Shown: positions 51,978-61,302, numbered from the stretch's first letter. The stretch: 64,000 bases of DNA from Bacteroidota bacterium (GCA_947504725.1 CANNHN010000001.1:310001-374000), one strand, 5' to 3'. Translations and numbers: made by a program. The notes: generated by a model not told the origin, from the sequence alone.

Positions 51978-53926
51978 TATTTCCCCAACACTTTAAATTC
52001 CGTTCTTCTGTTCATTTGACGGTGAGCATCTGAATCGTTTAATACTTTCGGTTTAGTATCACCATAACCTTTGTAGGTCAAGCGTTTTGCATCAATGCCA
52101 TTTTTCACCAAATAATCATATACAGCTTTTGCACGATTTTGTGAAAGGGCTTGATTCATTTTTTTATCACCCACGTTATCTGTATGACCGCTCAACTCAC
52201 CAGAAATGGTTTTATTTTTATTTAAGAAGTCAACTACTTTATCTAACTCCGATTTGGACTGAGGTTTTAAATCAAACTTTGCTGTTTCGAAAAACACATT
52301 TTTTAATTCCATAATGTTTTCCAATTCTATTGGTTGCATTGGAACATCCAGCACAATTGGTTTCATTTGATCCGCCAATTCTTTCAATGCATAATTTTCG
52401 GAAAAAAATAAATAGCCATCAATAGAAGCATTCAACATATAATTTTTATCAATAGGCAGACACAATAAAAATTCACCATTTCCGCTGTTTGCGTTTGATT
52501 CCATCATCACTAATCCTGTTTCTAAATCAATCAATTCGAAATGAGCTCCGAGCGGCTTCTTCGTTTTTATATCGTATACTTTACCTTTTGCATAAGTCAC
52601 TTTACCTGGCCGAGCACCCTCGTACAAATCAAATTGATACAAATCTAATCCACCTTGTCCGCCTGCTCTATTAGAAGCCAAATAAGCTACATTTCCAGAT
52701 GCTGCAACCAGAATACTATTTTCATCACCATAAGTATTAATTGGATAACCTAAATTCACTGGCGCTTGCCATTTACCTTTATCGTCCATACGCGAAACAT
52801 ACAAATCCAATTTCCCCATTCCTACATGTCCGTTTGAACCGAAGTACAACGTTTTTCCATCAGGGTGAATAAATACTGACTCCTCTTTTCCTGGAGTATT
52901 AATGTTTGGTCCAAGGTTACGAGGAGCACTCCAAACTCCATTTACATTTAGTGTAGAAACATAAATATCTGTTTCTCCAATTCCGCCTGGTCGACCGCTT
53001 ACAAAATAAAGTGATTTTCCATCCGCTGAAAAAGAAGGCTGCGTTTCGTATTGATTTGTATTGATAGAGCTTCCAATGTTGTAAGGTGTTGCCCATTTTT
53101 CACCTACTTTTTCAGAATAAAAAACATCACAACTTCCATAACCTTTTCTACCACCTGCATATCCTCCAGCAGCGTTTTCTTGACAAGCTATGAAAAACAA
53201 TAATTGTCCGTCAGCCGATAAACAAGGTGCTCCTTCGTTCCCTTCCGTATTAATCCCATTTCCTATAAGTACGGAAGGCTGCCATACATTATCCGCTTTT
53301 TTACTAATCAAAAAATCTTCCTGCATATGTTTCGCTTCTGTACGGTTATTTCTTGTATACAAAATCATTTGCTCATCAGCAGTTACGGCAGGAAAATACT
53401 CATCGAATTGAGAATTAATAGCTGGACCCATATTCTTAAGATCAAAAGGAACAGGGTTTTTCATTGCGTTGATGGCAAAATTACAATTCAAAAGATTCCG
53501 CTCCGCAACTTCCCTTACATCTGGATTAATGTGTTGTTTTTTAAAAAAGCTTTCATAATCTTTCTTTGCATCTTCGTATCTACCTATACTCATTTCTAAA
53601 TTAGCAAGGTTGAAAAAATTACCAAGATTGAATTTCGGGTTGATAGAGATTGCTTTTATATATTCATCAATTGCTTTTTCTGTCTGGCGTTTTACTTGAA
53701 GAATTTCGGCATACAATAAATGTGGTTCGATAAAATTAGGATCCTTTTCAATTGCTTTTAACAACTCCTTTTCTGATTCATCATCTTTTCCTGCTTGATA
53801 CGATTTTACAGCACTTTCAAAAGAAGAAATTGCTTTTTTGTTGGTAGAAGTATATTCACCTGGAGGCAATTGAGCTTTGCAGGAAAACAAAACGATTGAG
53901 AAAGAAAGAAGAAGAAGTTGTTTCAT
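51977..53926 (-). CDS. OmpA-family lipoprotein with TPR and PD40 propeller
   Basis: 649 residues. Start at 53926 gives a lipoprotein signal (MKQLLLLSFSIVLFSCKA). Order: TPR repeats (about 25-140, IDEYIKAISINPKFNLGNFF), a PD40/WD40-like propeller (about 170-430; FPAVTADEQMILYTRNNR, QPSFSADGKSLYFVS, VFIHPDGKTLYFGS), a CarboxypepD-like linker, and the OmpA peptidoglycan-binding domain (about 535-649, GHTDNVGDKKMNQALSQNRA). A common architecture in gliding or type-IX-secretion Bacteroidota, but PorE-type function is only a possibility here. It starts 29 nt after queE, likely same transcript. Confidence 0.92.
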   Translation of the reverse strand: MKQLLLLSFSIVLFSCKAQLPPGEYTSTNKKAISSFESAVKSYQAGKDDESEKELLKAIEKDPNFIEPHLLYAEILQVKRQTEKAIDEYIKAISINPKFNLGNFFNLANLEMSIGRYEDAKKDYESFFKKQHINPDVREVAERNLLNCNFAINAMKNPVPFDLKNMGPAINSQFDEYFPAVTADEQMILYTRNNRTEAKHMQEDFLISKKADNVWQPSVLIGNGINTEGNEGAPCLSADGQLLFFIACQENAAGGYAGGRKGYGSCDVFYSEKVGEKWATPYNIGSSINTNQYETQPSFSADGKSLYFVSGRPGGIGETDIYVSTLNVNGVWSAPRNLGPNINTPGKEESVFIHPDGKTLYFGSNGHVGMGKLDLYVSRMDDKGKWQAPVNLGYPINTYGDENSILVAASGNVAYLASNRAGGQGGLDLYQFDLYEGARPGKVTYAKGKVYDIKTKKPLGAHFELIDLETGLVMMESNANSGNGEFLLCLPIDKNYMLNASIDGYLFFSENYALKELADQMKPIVLDVPMQPIELENIMELKNVFFETAKFDLKPQSKSELDKVVDFLNKNKTISGELSGHTDNVGDKKMNQALSQNRAKAVYDYLVKNGIDAKRLTYKGYGDTKPKVLNDSDAHRQMNRRTEFKVLGK

Positions 53927-53955
53927 AGTAAAATCCGTTTCAATTATCATTCCAA

Positions 53956-54591
53956 CTATGGAATATTCATGTATTTATGTGTTTGTAAAGAAACATTCCA
54001 TTTCGGATTCGCCATAACATAATCAACTATCAATGGCATCATTTCCTTGCTTTTGCTCCATTCGGGTTGCAAGAACAGCTTACAATCAGCAGAAACATGC
54101 TGTGCGTTCTTTTCTGCCCATTCAAAATCATTTTTATTGTGAATGATGATTTTTAATTCATTTGCTTTTGCAAAATTCTCAGGCAATGGCGCACTTGTTT
54201 TCTTTGGTGATAAACAAACCCAATCCCAAATACCCGTCAACAAATAAGCGCCAGATGTTTCAATAAATGTTTGAATTCCTTTTGCTTTGAACTGTTTAGT
54301 GATGTAATCCATGTTGTACATGCTGGGTTCGCCACCGGTAACTACAACTGCTTTTCCAGGAAATTTACTCGCATTCTCAACAATTAAATCTGCACTTGTT
54401 AGTGGATGCAAAGAAGCATCCCAGCTTTCTTTTACATCACACCAATGACAACCAACATCGCATCCACCTACACGGATAAAATACGCAGGTTTACCCGAAT
54501 GAAATCCTTCACCTTGAATGGTATAAAACTCTTCCATTAAAGGCAATTCGAGTCCTTGTTCTAATGATGTTTTCTCTTGATTTGTTTCCAC
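53956..54591 (-). CDS. queE: 7-carboxy-7-deazaguanine synthase
   Basis: Radical-SAM enzyme of queuosine/7-deazaguanine synthesis. 211 residues: EEFYTIQGEGFHSGKPAYFIR, the iron-sulfur cysteines in GGCDVGCHWCDVKESWD (CX3CX2C), VVTGGEPSMYN and TFIETSGAY. Length is at the small end of the family. The other que genes (queC, queD, queF) are not in the window, so its pathway partners are elsewhere. A palindromic repeat lies just upstream. Confidence 0.93.
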   Translation of the reverse strand: METNQEKTSLEQGLELPLMEEFYTIQGEGFHSGKPAYFIRVGGCDVGCHWCDVKESWDASLHPLTSADLIVENASKFPGKAVVVTGGEPSMYNMDYITKQFKAKGIQTFIETSGAYLLTGIWDWVCLSPKKTSAPLPENFAKANELKIIIHNKNDFEWAEKNAQHVSADCKLFLQPEWSKSKEMMPLIVDYVMANPKWNVSLQTHKYMNIP

Positions 54592-54612
54592 TCTGTACTT
54601 ATTTACAAATCA

Positions 54613-54673
54613 GATCTCTCCACTTCGGTCGAGATGACAGTTGAGTTGTCATTTCGAGCAGAGTCGAGAAATC
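54613..54673. repeat. TCATTTCGAG palindrome between queE and bshC
   Basis: AGATCTCTCCACTTCGGTCG continuing AGATGACA, opposite TGTCATTTCGAGCAGAGTCG continuing AGAAATCT. The end coincides with the bshC stop codon at 54673. Same family as 31709 and 47752. Confidence 0.75.
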
Positions 54674-56214
54674 TATTCTAGTATTAATAACTTAAATTCA
54701 AACGGGTCAAACGCTTCTTTCAAATCACCGATAAAATTTTTACCCGATTTCAAGAAATACGGTGAAAAATTATCATGACGTTCTTGCAAAACTCCTTCTG
54801 GCAAAAATTTATCTTTTAATTTTTTAATCTGATTGATGTTTGTCTCTTGCTTCTGTTTTTCCGACTTGATTAATTTACTTTCAATGTTTTTCAAACTCGC
54901 CAAAACCTTTTGATACTCTGCTTCTACGCTAGCCTTTAATGTTGGGTCAACAGCACTTGCTTTGGAAGCCAAATCTGTAAACATGGCTTTTAGTTTTTCT
55001 TCTTGGTCTTTCAACGAAAGATCTGAAGTCGCATTTTTACTTACAAACTCTTTTATTAGTTGATCGATATCTTTAAATAAATCCGCTTTTGACAAACCTA
55101 GCTTTTGCATTTGTTGTTCTGCTTTCTCATCACTAAGCAATGCAAAATTGCGTGGCATCAACACTGGAAAATTAATTTTATGATGTTCAAACATTGTTTT
55201 GTATTCCAACCAATATGCAATTTCTCCTGGTCCGCCTACATAAGCCAAATTCGGCAATAGCTTTTGCTGATACAAAGGACGAAGAACAACGTTTGGACTG
55301 TACTCATCAGCTTTGTAATTCAACGTTTCATTTGATGCTGTTTCAATTCTCACTCGATTATTTTCAGAAAGTTTGAACACATTAATTTCACGAGGATTGA
55401 CTTGAGACTTATGTCCGATTTTTTCCAACTCCGCAATTGTACTGTTTACAATTTTATAGTTTGTATTGTTTGAAATATCATCTTTGGTAATATCTAAAAA
55501 CTCTGCTTTTAAGCGACTATCATCAGCATCCAGAATAACCAAACCATATTTTGAAAACAGCTGATGCACCATATAACGTGTAGCATCTGAAATAGTAACA
55601 TGTTTCAGATATGCATCCGTGAACAATTGAATCAATTCATTTGCATTCGCAGACTCACCAAGTATTTGTTTCAGTTCATCAATCACAATGTTTAAAGAAG
55701 AAGGATTTAATCTTCCTACTGCTCCATTTGAATTAAAATTCCATTTTACTTTTTTACCGAATAAGTTAATTGACGAAATCTCTTCAAAATCATGATCTTC
55801 TGAAGCCATCCAATAAACTGGAATAAAATTGTTTTTAGGATACTTTTTCTTTAACGCTTCTGCTAAGTTTAATGTGGAAATAATCTTATAGATAAAATAA
55901 AGCGGTCCAGTAAATAAACACAATTGATGACCGGTACAAACCGTAAATGTATTTTTATCAAGAAGAAGATTGATATCACTTATCGATTGTGAATTGATAG
56001 GCAATTTGGAATACTGCTCTTTTAAAACATCAACCAATAGTTGTCGGTTCGTATTCTCTTTACTTTTATCTTCTATTGCTTGCTTGAAAGAATCAATATC
56101 TGGTACATACGAATAAAACTTACGGAGCTCGGATTCTCCGTTTATATAATCTAAAAACAGTTTTGAGAACTGCTTTGTTTCTTCAAAGGATATATGCTGT
56201 TTCTTAAGCGTCAT
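54673..56214 (-). CDS. bshC: Bacillithiol biosynthesis cysteine-adding enzyme BshC
   Basis: Adds cysteine to glucosaminyl-malate, last step of bacillithiol synthesis. 513 residues: TGHQLCLFTGPLYFIYKI (nucleotide-binding-like core), PVYWMASEDHDFEEISSINLF, LDADDSRLK and the C-terminal coiled coil (about 390-460, LKNIESKLIKSEKQKQETN). Normal length. bshA and bshB are not here. Bacillithiol is the low-molecular thiol of many Bacteroidota, and would also matter for arsenic handling encoded at 29.5-32 kb. Confidence 0.94.
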   Translation of the reverse strand: MTLKKQHISFEETKQFSKLFLDYINGESELRKFYSYVPDIDSFKQAIEDKSKENTNRQLLVDVLKEQYSKLPINSQSISDINLLLDKNTFTVCTGHQLCLFTGPLYFIYKIISTLNLAEALKKKYPKNNFIPVYWMASEDHDFEEISSINLFGKKVKWNFNSNGAVGRLNPSSLNIVIDELKQILGESANANELIQLFTDAYLKHVTISDATRYMVHQLFSKYGLVILDADDSRLKAEFLDITKDDISNNTNYKIVNSTIAELEKIGHKSQVNPREINVFKLSENNRVRIETASNETLNYKADEYSPNVVLRPLYQQKLLPNLAYVGGPGEIAYWLEYKTMFEHHKINFPVLMPRNFALLSDEKAEQQMQKLGLSKADLFKDIDQLIKEFVSKNATSDLSLKDQEEKLKAMFTDLASKASAVDPTLKASVEAEYQKVLASLKNIESKLIKSEKQKQETNINQIKKLKDKFLPEGVLQERHDNFSPYFLKSGKNFIGDLKEAFDPFEFKLLILE

Positions 56215-56293
56215 AATTGCTTTGTAAAGGTAATAAAATGGGCATTATAAATGATATAATATGAGTATTACAATGTATGAGCAATTATTCCTT

Positions 56294-56301
56294 TAAATTT
56301 G
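56294..56301 (+). promoter_or_regulatory. Putative -7 box TAAATTTG of the Nudix gene
   Basis: Exact TAnnTTTG 19 nt before the ATG at 56321. Confidence 0.5.
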
Positions 56302-56320
56302 TAAAAAAATATTAAAAATC

Positions 56321-56881
56321 ATGAGCAACGAACATCTGAATCCTTGGAAAACATTGAAATCTGAAAAAGTTTACGATTCGCCATGGATTGGACTTACAAA
56401 GCATGACATCTTAAATCCAAACGGAAATCCAGGAACTTATTCAGTTATCAATTTTAAGAATATGGCTTTGGGTGTTTTGGTATTAGACAAAGATTATAAT
56501 ACATGGATTGTTGGGCAATATCGTTATCCAATCAATCAATATTCTTGGGAAATACCAGAAGGAGGAGGAAAATGGGATATTGAACCTTTGGAATCGGCAA
56601 AACGAGAACTACTTGAAGAAACTGGAATTACAGCTACGAAATGGACAAAAATACTAGAAATGCATTTGAGTAATTCAGCTAGTGATGAGTTTTGCATTTT
56701 ATACATTGCTCAAGATTTAAGTTTTGGAGAAGCGCAACCAGAAGACACAGAACAACTAGAAGTAAAAAAACTTCCCTTTAATGAATTATATGAAATGGTT
56801 GAAAATGGAGCAATTACAGATAGCTTAACCGTTGCTGCTGTTTTGAAAACAAAACTACTAATGCTTGAAGGTAAAATTTAA
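56321..56881 (+). CDS. Nudix hydrolase, ADP-ribose pyrophosphatase-like
   Basis: 186 residues. The Nudix box is GGGKWDIEPLESAKRELLEE (from the GX5E start to the REXXEE helix), followed by TGITATKW. N-terminal WIGLTKHDILNPNG and VVGQYRYPINQYSWEIPEGG fit ADP-ribose or nucleoside diphosphate-sugar hydrolases of the YffH/NudF type. Its stop shares the TTAA tetranucleotide with the stop of the convergent SiaC-like gene (56878-56881). Confidence 0.9.
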   Translation: MSNEHLNPWKTLKSEKVYDSPWIGLTKHDILNPNGNPGTYSVINFKNMALGVLVLDKDYNTWIVGQYRYPINQYSWEIPEGGGKWDIEPLESAKRELLEETGITATKWTKILEMHLSNSASDEFCILYIAQDLSFGEAQPEDTEQLEVKKLPFNELYEMVENGAITDSLTVAAVLKTKLLMLEGKI

Positions 56882-57267
56882 ATCATAATACGTCCTTCAA
56901 ACACTTCTTTGAATTGAAAAGGAACATCTACCATATGCTGAAAGTCGTCACCCGCTTCACGAATATCTTCATCGTCATATGACCAAATAACCACGACAGT
57001 TTTTCCCGAATCAAACAACTCCTTCAATTTATAAAGCATAAAAAGGAACATCTTAGAAGAGGAAATATTGAAGTATTTTAAATTGAAAACAAAAAGAGTG
57101 ATTTTATTGGGATTTTGTGAATACTCATCTAGGAAATCTAGCACAGGCTGATAAAACTCTTTTCCATCCAAAGGAAGTGAAACGCCTTTGATTTCAAATA
57201 CACCATTTTCCTTGTCCATAATTATGGTAGGATAGATATCGGTCTTATTTAATTTGATGAATTGCAT
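56878..57267 (-). CDS. SiaC-like regulatory phosphoprotein (DUF1987)
   Basis: 129 residues. The pattern GVFEIKGVSLPLDGKEFYQPVLDFLDEYSQNP then LFVFNLKYFNISSSKMFLF is the DUF1987/SiaC family, where a Thr/Ser in the NTSSS-type motif is phosphorylated and the unphosphorylated protein activates the diguanylate cyclase SiaD. Here the motif reads NISSSK. No SiaA, SiaB or SiaD gene is adjacent, so the partner is unknown. Confidence 0.82.
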   Translation of the reverse strand: MQFIKLNKTDIYPTIIMDKENGVFEIKGVSLPLDGKEFYQPVLDFLDEYSQNPNKITLFVFNLKYFNISSSKMFLFMLYKLKELFDSGKTVVVIWSYDDEDIREAGDDFQHMVDVPFQFKEVFEGRIMI

Positions 57268-57318
57268 ATGAATACTAATCTACTCACCTTTTTTAAAAAA
57301 CAAAAAAGAAATCGATGA

Positions 57319-58629
57319 TTACACTACTTCACCATATAAATCATAATCTTCGGCAGACGTAATTTTTACGTTTGCAAAATCACCCACACGAACATAGTCC
57401 TTATCTGCTTTCACCAATACCTCATTGTCTACTTCGGGAGAATCGAATTCTGTGCGACCAATGAAATAATCTCCTTCTTTTTTGTCGAATAAAACTTTGT
57501 ATGTTTTACCAATTTTCTTTTGGTTTAAGTCGTAGGAGATTCCCATTTGAAGAGCCATTACGGCTTCGGTACGTGCTTGTTTGGTTTTTGCAGAAACATC
57601 ATCTTTCAACAAATAGGCATGCGTATTTTCTTCATGAGAGTATGCAAAAATCCCTAAACGTTCGAAACGAGATTGCTCTACCCACTCCAACATTTCTTCG
57701 TGATCTTTTTTCGTTTCTCCGGGATAACCAGCAATTAAAGTAGTTCTGATAGCTATACCAGGAACTTTATCACGAATTTGATTTACCAAATCAATTGTTT
57801 TTTGTTTGGTAGTTCCTCTACGCATGCTTTTTAACATATTATCACTAATGTGTTGCAAAGGCATATCTAAATAATTACAAATATTTTTTCTTTCGTTCAT
57901 TACATCTAACACATCCATTGGAAAACCGGCAGGAAAGGCATAATGCAAACGAATCCAATCAATTCCTTCCACATCCGAAAGTTGTTTTAGCAACTCGGAA
58001 AGGTTTCGCTTTTTATAGAGATCCAATCCATAATAGGTTAAATCCTGAGCGATTAACATTAATTCTTTCGTTCCATTTTTTGCTAAATGCTTTGCTTCCT
58101 TAACTAACTCTTCAATTGATTTAGAAATATGATTTCCGCGCATCAAGGGAATGGCACAGAAAGAACAAGGTCTGTCGCAGCCTTCAGAAATTTTGAAATA
58201 CGAAAAGTGATGAGGAGTAGTTAATAATCTTTCTCCTACCAATTCGTGTTTGTAATCCGCTTTTAAAGTTTTAAGTAAACGCGGTAATTCACGAGTTCCA
58301 AAATAGCCATCAACATTTGGAATTTCTTTTTGCAATTCAGGTTTATAGCGTTCACTCAAACATCCTGTCACATACACCTTGTCAACTAATCCAGCTGTTT
58401 TTGCATCGGCATAACGGATAATGGTATCAATGCTTTCTTGTTTGGCATTATCAATAAATCCGCAGGTATTGATAATGACAATACTAGCGTCATCATCTGT
58501 ACTTTCGTGATGCACATCAAAGTTATTCGCTTTCAACTGCCCCATCAACACTTCACTGTCTACAATATTTTTAGAACAGCCGAGGGTAACAACGTTTACT
58601 TTATTCTTTTTTAATGTTTTTGTTTTCAA
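57319..58629 (-). CDS. rimO: Ribosomal protein S12 methylthiotransferase RimO
   Basis: Radical-SAM enzyme adding a methylthio group to aspartate of S12. 436 residues: UPF0004 domain with VVTLGCSKNIVDSEVLMGQL and NTCGFIDNAKQES, radical-SAM cluster CDRPCSFCAIPLMRG (CX3CX2C), LDMPLQHISDNMLKSMRRG, and a TRAM domain (last ~65 residues). Usually close to ftsY and rpmG in this phylum, as here. A -7 box lies 21 nt upstream. Confidence 0.96.
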   Translation of the reverse strand: MKTKTLKKNKVNVVTLGCSKNIVDSEVLMGQLKANNFDVHHESTDDDASIVIINTCGFIDNAKQESIDTIIRYADAKTAGLVDKVYVTGCLSERYKPELQKEIPNVDGYFGTRELPRLLKTLKADYKHELVGERLLTTPHHFSYFKISEGCDRPCSFCAIPLMRGNHISKSIEELVKEAKHLAKNGTKELMLIAQDLTYYGLDLYKKRNLSELLKQLSDVEGIDWIRLHYAFPAGFPMDVLDVMNERKNICNYLDMPLQHISDNMLKSMRRGTTKQKTIDLVNQIRDKVPGIAIRTTLIAGYPGETKKDHEEMLEWVEQSRFERLGIFAYSHEENTHAYLLKDDVSAKTKQARTEAVMALQMGISYDLNQKKIGKTYKVLFDKKEGDYFIGRTEFDSPEVDNEVLVKADKDYVRVGDFANVKITSAEDYDLYGEVV

Positions 58630-58650
58630 TTTTTTTGTTTTAATCTTTTA

Positions 58651-58658
58651 CAAAGATA
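58651..58658 (-). promoter_or_regulatory. Putative -7 box TATCTTTG of rimO
   Basis: Exact TAnnTTTG on the minus strand, 21 nt before the rimO ATG at 58629. Confidence 0.5.
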
Positions 58659-58716
58659 GTTTATTCAAACCCGAGAAAATGATCAACGGAAAGTTGGAAG
58701 CTGCCATCAAATAGAA

Positions 58717-59760
58717 TTACGCAATATTTTCTTTCTCCTTTGATTTATATAAATCATCACCATATTCCATTCGATATACTTTAATCATAATCAACAAATA
58801 GGAAATCAATAACGGACCGAAAATAAATCCAGGAATACCAAACCATTTAAAGCCAACGATGACACCAAATACGGTTGTAAGTGGATGTACATTTGCAATT
58901 TTCTTTTGGAAGACCAAACGGAAAAGATTATCAATATTAGTGATTACAATGGCTCCATAAATCAAAATAGCGCCACCTTGCCAGTAGGCACCTTGCGACA
59001 ATTGAATTAATCCGGCCGGTAGCCAAATAATACCCGAACCAACAAAAGGAATAAACGAGAGAAAACCACAAATCATTCCCCAGAAAAAAGGTTCTTGTAA
59101 TCCGAATATCCAGAAACCGAAAGCCGCTGCACATCCTTGAATCACAGCCAATAATGGAGAACCGATAACATTTGAATACGTTTGAGAAACCAATTCTTTT
59201 GCAAATAGGTTGGAATTTTCTTTTTTATAAGGAAATAGGTGTTCAATCGAATTTTCGATGTCGGCATCCGTAAAAAGTAAATAAAACAAAATGATATACA
59301 TGATTGCGATATCCGCCAAAATGCTCAGTGTTTGTCCCAGTATGTTCGGAATAAAATTGGTAATACTATTCTGTAAATAAACCAGATTGTCTTGTGTGAG
59401 TAAATTGAAATTGTATTTCGCGCTGAGCAAATTGTTTAATTCCTGAATCTGTAAATAAAAATCTGCAGAGCCGGTAAACAAACTGGCAACCTTGGCGGTA
59501 AGCACATAGGTAATTGAAAAAACTGGTATTAATATCACTAGGAATGACAACACCAAAACAATGATGGCCGCAAGTCCGCGTTTCAATTTTGTTTTTTTTG
59601 TTAAATAATTCATGAAGGGTGCGCAGATGATATAAAAGATAACCGCACCCAAAAATGCTGGCACAAAACCAAATAACGCAACCAATAAAAAAACAGCCAA
59701 CAGAAGAATTCCTGACAGGGCGATGGTATGCTTTAATTTATCGGGTTCAAAAAATGCCAT
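58717..59760 (-). CDS. AI-2E family transporter
   Basis: 347-residue polytopic inner-membrane protein (about eight helices) of the AI-2E/YdiK permease family. N-terminal paired helices (LLLAVFLLVALFGFVPAFLGA), conserved GSGIIWLPAGLIQL and the C-terminal LTTVFGVIVGFKWFGIPGFIFGPLL. Family substrates are varied (AI-2 export, Na+/H+ antiport), so no substrate is claimed. It starts 25 nt after ftsY, probably co-transcribed. Confidence 0.9.
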   Translation of the reverse strand: MAFFEPDKLKHTIALSGILLLAVFLLVALFGFVPAFLGAVIFYIICAPFMNYLTKKTKLKRGLAAIIVLVLSFLVILIPVFSITYVLTAKVASLFTGSADFYLQIQELNNLLSAKYNFNLLTQDNLVYLQNSITNFIPNILGQTLSILADIAIMYIILFYLLFTDADIENSIEHLFPYKKENSNLFAKELVSQTYSNVIGSPLLAVIQGCAAAFGFWIFGLQEPFFWGMICGFLSFIPFVGSGIIWLPAGLIQLSQGAYWQGGAILIYGAIVITNIDNLFRLVFQKKIANVHPLTTVFGVIVGFKWFGIPGFIFGPLLISYLLIMIKVYRMEYGDDLYKSKEKENIA

Positions 59761-59785
59761 TTGTATTGACAGTAAAAATAATTAA

Positions 59786-60739
59786 TTATTGCTTAAATAA
59801 ACTATCTACAAACTCATGTTTGTTGAATACTTGTAAGTCTTCTATTCCCTCTCCTACTCCAATGTATTTTACAGGGATTTTGAAAGAATCGGAAATACCA
59901 ATTGCAACACCACCTTTAGCTGTTCCATCCAGTTTTGTAATTGCCAAGGCATTCACATCAGTAGCTGCAGTAAATTGTTTGCATTGCTCAATTGCATTTT
60001 GTCCGGTTGAACCATCTAATACTAATAAAATTTCATGAGGAGCATCGGGAATAATTTTCTTCATGACATTTTTTATCTTGGTCAACTCAGTCATTAAATT
60101 TATTTTGTTGTGTAAGCGACCAGCAGTATCAATAATCACAACATCAGCACCTTTAGCAACTGCAGAAGTTAAGGTATCAAAAGCTACCGAAGCTGGATCG
60201 GCATTCATTCCTTGTGATACTAGAGTTGCATCTGTTCTATCAGCCCAAATTTTAATTTGATCAACAGCAGCAGCACGAAAAGTATCGGCAGCACCAATTA
60301 CCACTTTTTTTCCTGCGTTTCGAAATTGATGCGATAGTTTTCCGATGGTAGTTGTTTTGCCAACACCGTTTACACCCACCACCATAATTACATAAGGTTT
60401 CTTACCAGCAGGTGTTTCAAAATCCGCTTTATCTTCTTGTCCGTTAGAAACCAATAATTCAGCAATTACTTCTCTCAATATGTCATTCAGCTTCTCTGTC
60501 TCTACTTTTCTTTCTTTTGCAACACGTTCTTTAATTTTATCGATGATGCGCAAAGAAGTGTCCACTCCTACATCAGAAGACATTAAAATCTCTTCTAAAT
60601 TCTCGAGTACTTCATCATCAATCGTTGCTTTTCCCATAATCGCGTTGGCGATTTTGCTGAAAAAACTTTGTTTGGTAACGAAGAGTCCTTTATTCAGACT
60701 TTCCTTTTTTTCTTTACTAAAAAAACTAAATATTCCCAT
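59786..60739 (-). CDS. ftsY: Signal recognition particle receptor FtsY
   Basis: SRP-receptor GTPase that docks Ffh/4.5S RNA-ribosome complexes at the membrane. 317 residues: N domain (about 20-100), G domain with GVNGVGKTTTIGKL (G1), DTFRAAAVDQIKIW, DTAGRLHNK (G3), ITKLDGTAKGG (G4 and G5 region). The acidic A domain is short, typical for Bacteroidota. It forms a unit with the AI-2E transporter behind it, and is separated from DUF4295/rpmG by a terminator. The matching SRP RNA is at 47575. Confidence 0.97.
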   Translation of the reverse strand: MGIFSFFSKEKKESLNKGLFVTKQSFFSKIANAIMGKATIDDEVLENLEEILMSSDVGVDTSLRIIDKIKERVAKERKVETEKLNDILREVIAELLVSNGQEDKADFETPAGKKPYVIMVVGVNGVGKTTTIGKLSHQFRNAGKKVVIGAADTFRAAAVDQIKIWADRTDATLVSQGMNADPASVAFDTLTSAVAKGADVVIIDTAGRLHNKINLMTELTKIKNVMKKIIPDAPHEILLVLDGSTGQNAIEQCKQFTAATDVNALAITKLDGTAKGGVAIGISDSFKIPVKYIGVGEGIEDLQVFNKHEFVDSLFKQ

Positions 60740-60810
60740 AACGATTATAAACTCCTGTGCCCACTCTGTTGCGTTTAAACTGTAGCGAAAGAGGGAAATG
60801 TATAAACAAT

Positions 60811-60838
60811 AAAAGCTTCCCCTTGTTTGGAGAAGCCT
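60811..60838 (-). terminator. Intrinsic terminator after DUF4295
   Basis: On the minus strand GCTTCTCC (60829-60836) pairs with GGGGAAGC (60815-60822) with one G-U pair, 6-nt loop, then TTTTATT. It separates the ribosomal-protein pair from ftsY. Confidence 0.75.
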
Positions 60839-60862
60839 TTAGATATAACGAATCAATTAAGA

Positions 60863-61018
60863 TTATTTATTTTTCAAAAAATCTTGGATATGATCATTGT
60901 GAATGATTTCTTCTTTAAAAGAGTAAGCACCTGTTTTTGGTGATTTTACCATTTTAATCACTTTTGTAAAGTTATTTCCTTTACCAGATTTAAGTGTTGC
61001 GACAACCTTTTTAGCCAT
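60863..61018 (-). CDS. DUF4295 small basic protein
   Basis: 51 residues: MAKKVVATLKSGKGNNFTKV, then IKMVKSPKTGAYSFKEEIIH, then NDHIQDFLKNK. Basic, ribosomal-protein-like. DUF4295 genes sit next to rpmG and ftsY across Bacteroidota, so a role with the ribosome is likely, but unproven. It follows rpmG by 72 nt. Confidence 0.88.
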   Translation of the reverse strand: MAKKVVATLKSGKGNNFTKVIKMVKSPKTGAYSFKEEIIHNDHIQDFLKNK

Positions 61019-61090
61019 TTTGTATAAGTTTAAAGTTTAATAATTTAAAGCTCAAAGTTCCAGAGAACAAGTCTTTAAACAATAAACGAA

Positions 61091-61273
61091 TTATTTAATT
61101 TCTTTGTGAACAGTTACTTTTTTCAAGATAGCGTTGTATTTCTTCAACTCTAATCTTTCGGTGGTGTTCTTTTTGTTCTTAGTTGTAATGTAACGAGACG
61201 TTCCCGGCATACCGCTGTCTTTGTGCTCAGTACATTCCATAATCACCTGAATTCTGCTGCCTTTTTTTGCCAT
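61091..61273 (-). CDS. rpmG: 50S ribosomal protein L33
   Basis: 60 residues: [40 protein letters not shown] and [17 protein letters not shown]. The bL33 pattern ([12 protein letters not shown]) is clear. Only one of the four zinc-ribbon cysteines remains (MECTEH), so it is the non-zinc form. A two-box promoter sits upstream, so it does not need read-through from rpmB. Confidence 0.96.
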   Translation of the reverse strand: MAKKGSRIQVIMECTEHKDSGMPGTSRYITTKNKKNTTERLELKKYNAILKKVTVHKEIK

Positions 61274-61302
61274 TTTATTTATTGTTTTTCAAAATTGGAG
61301 TG

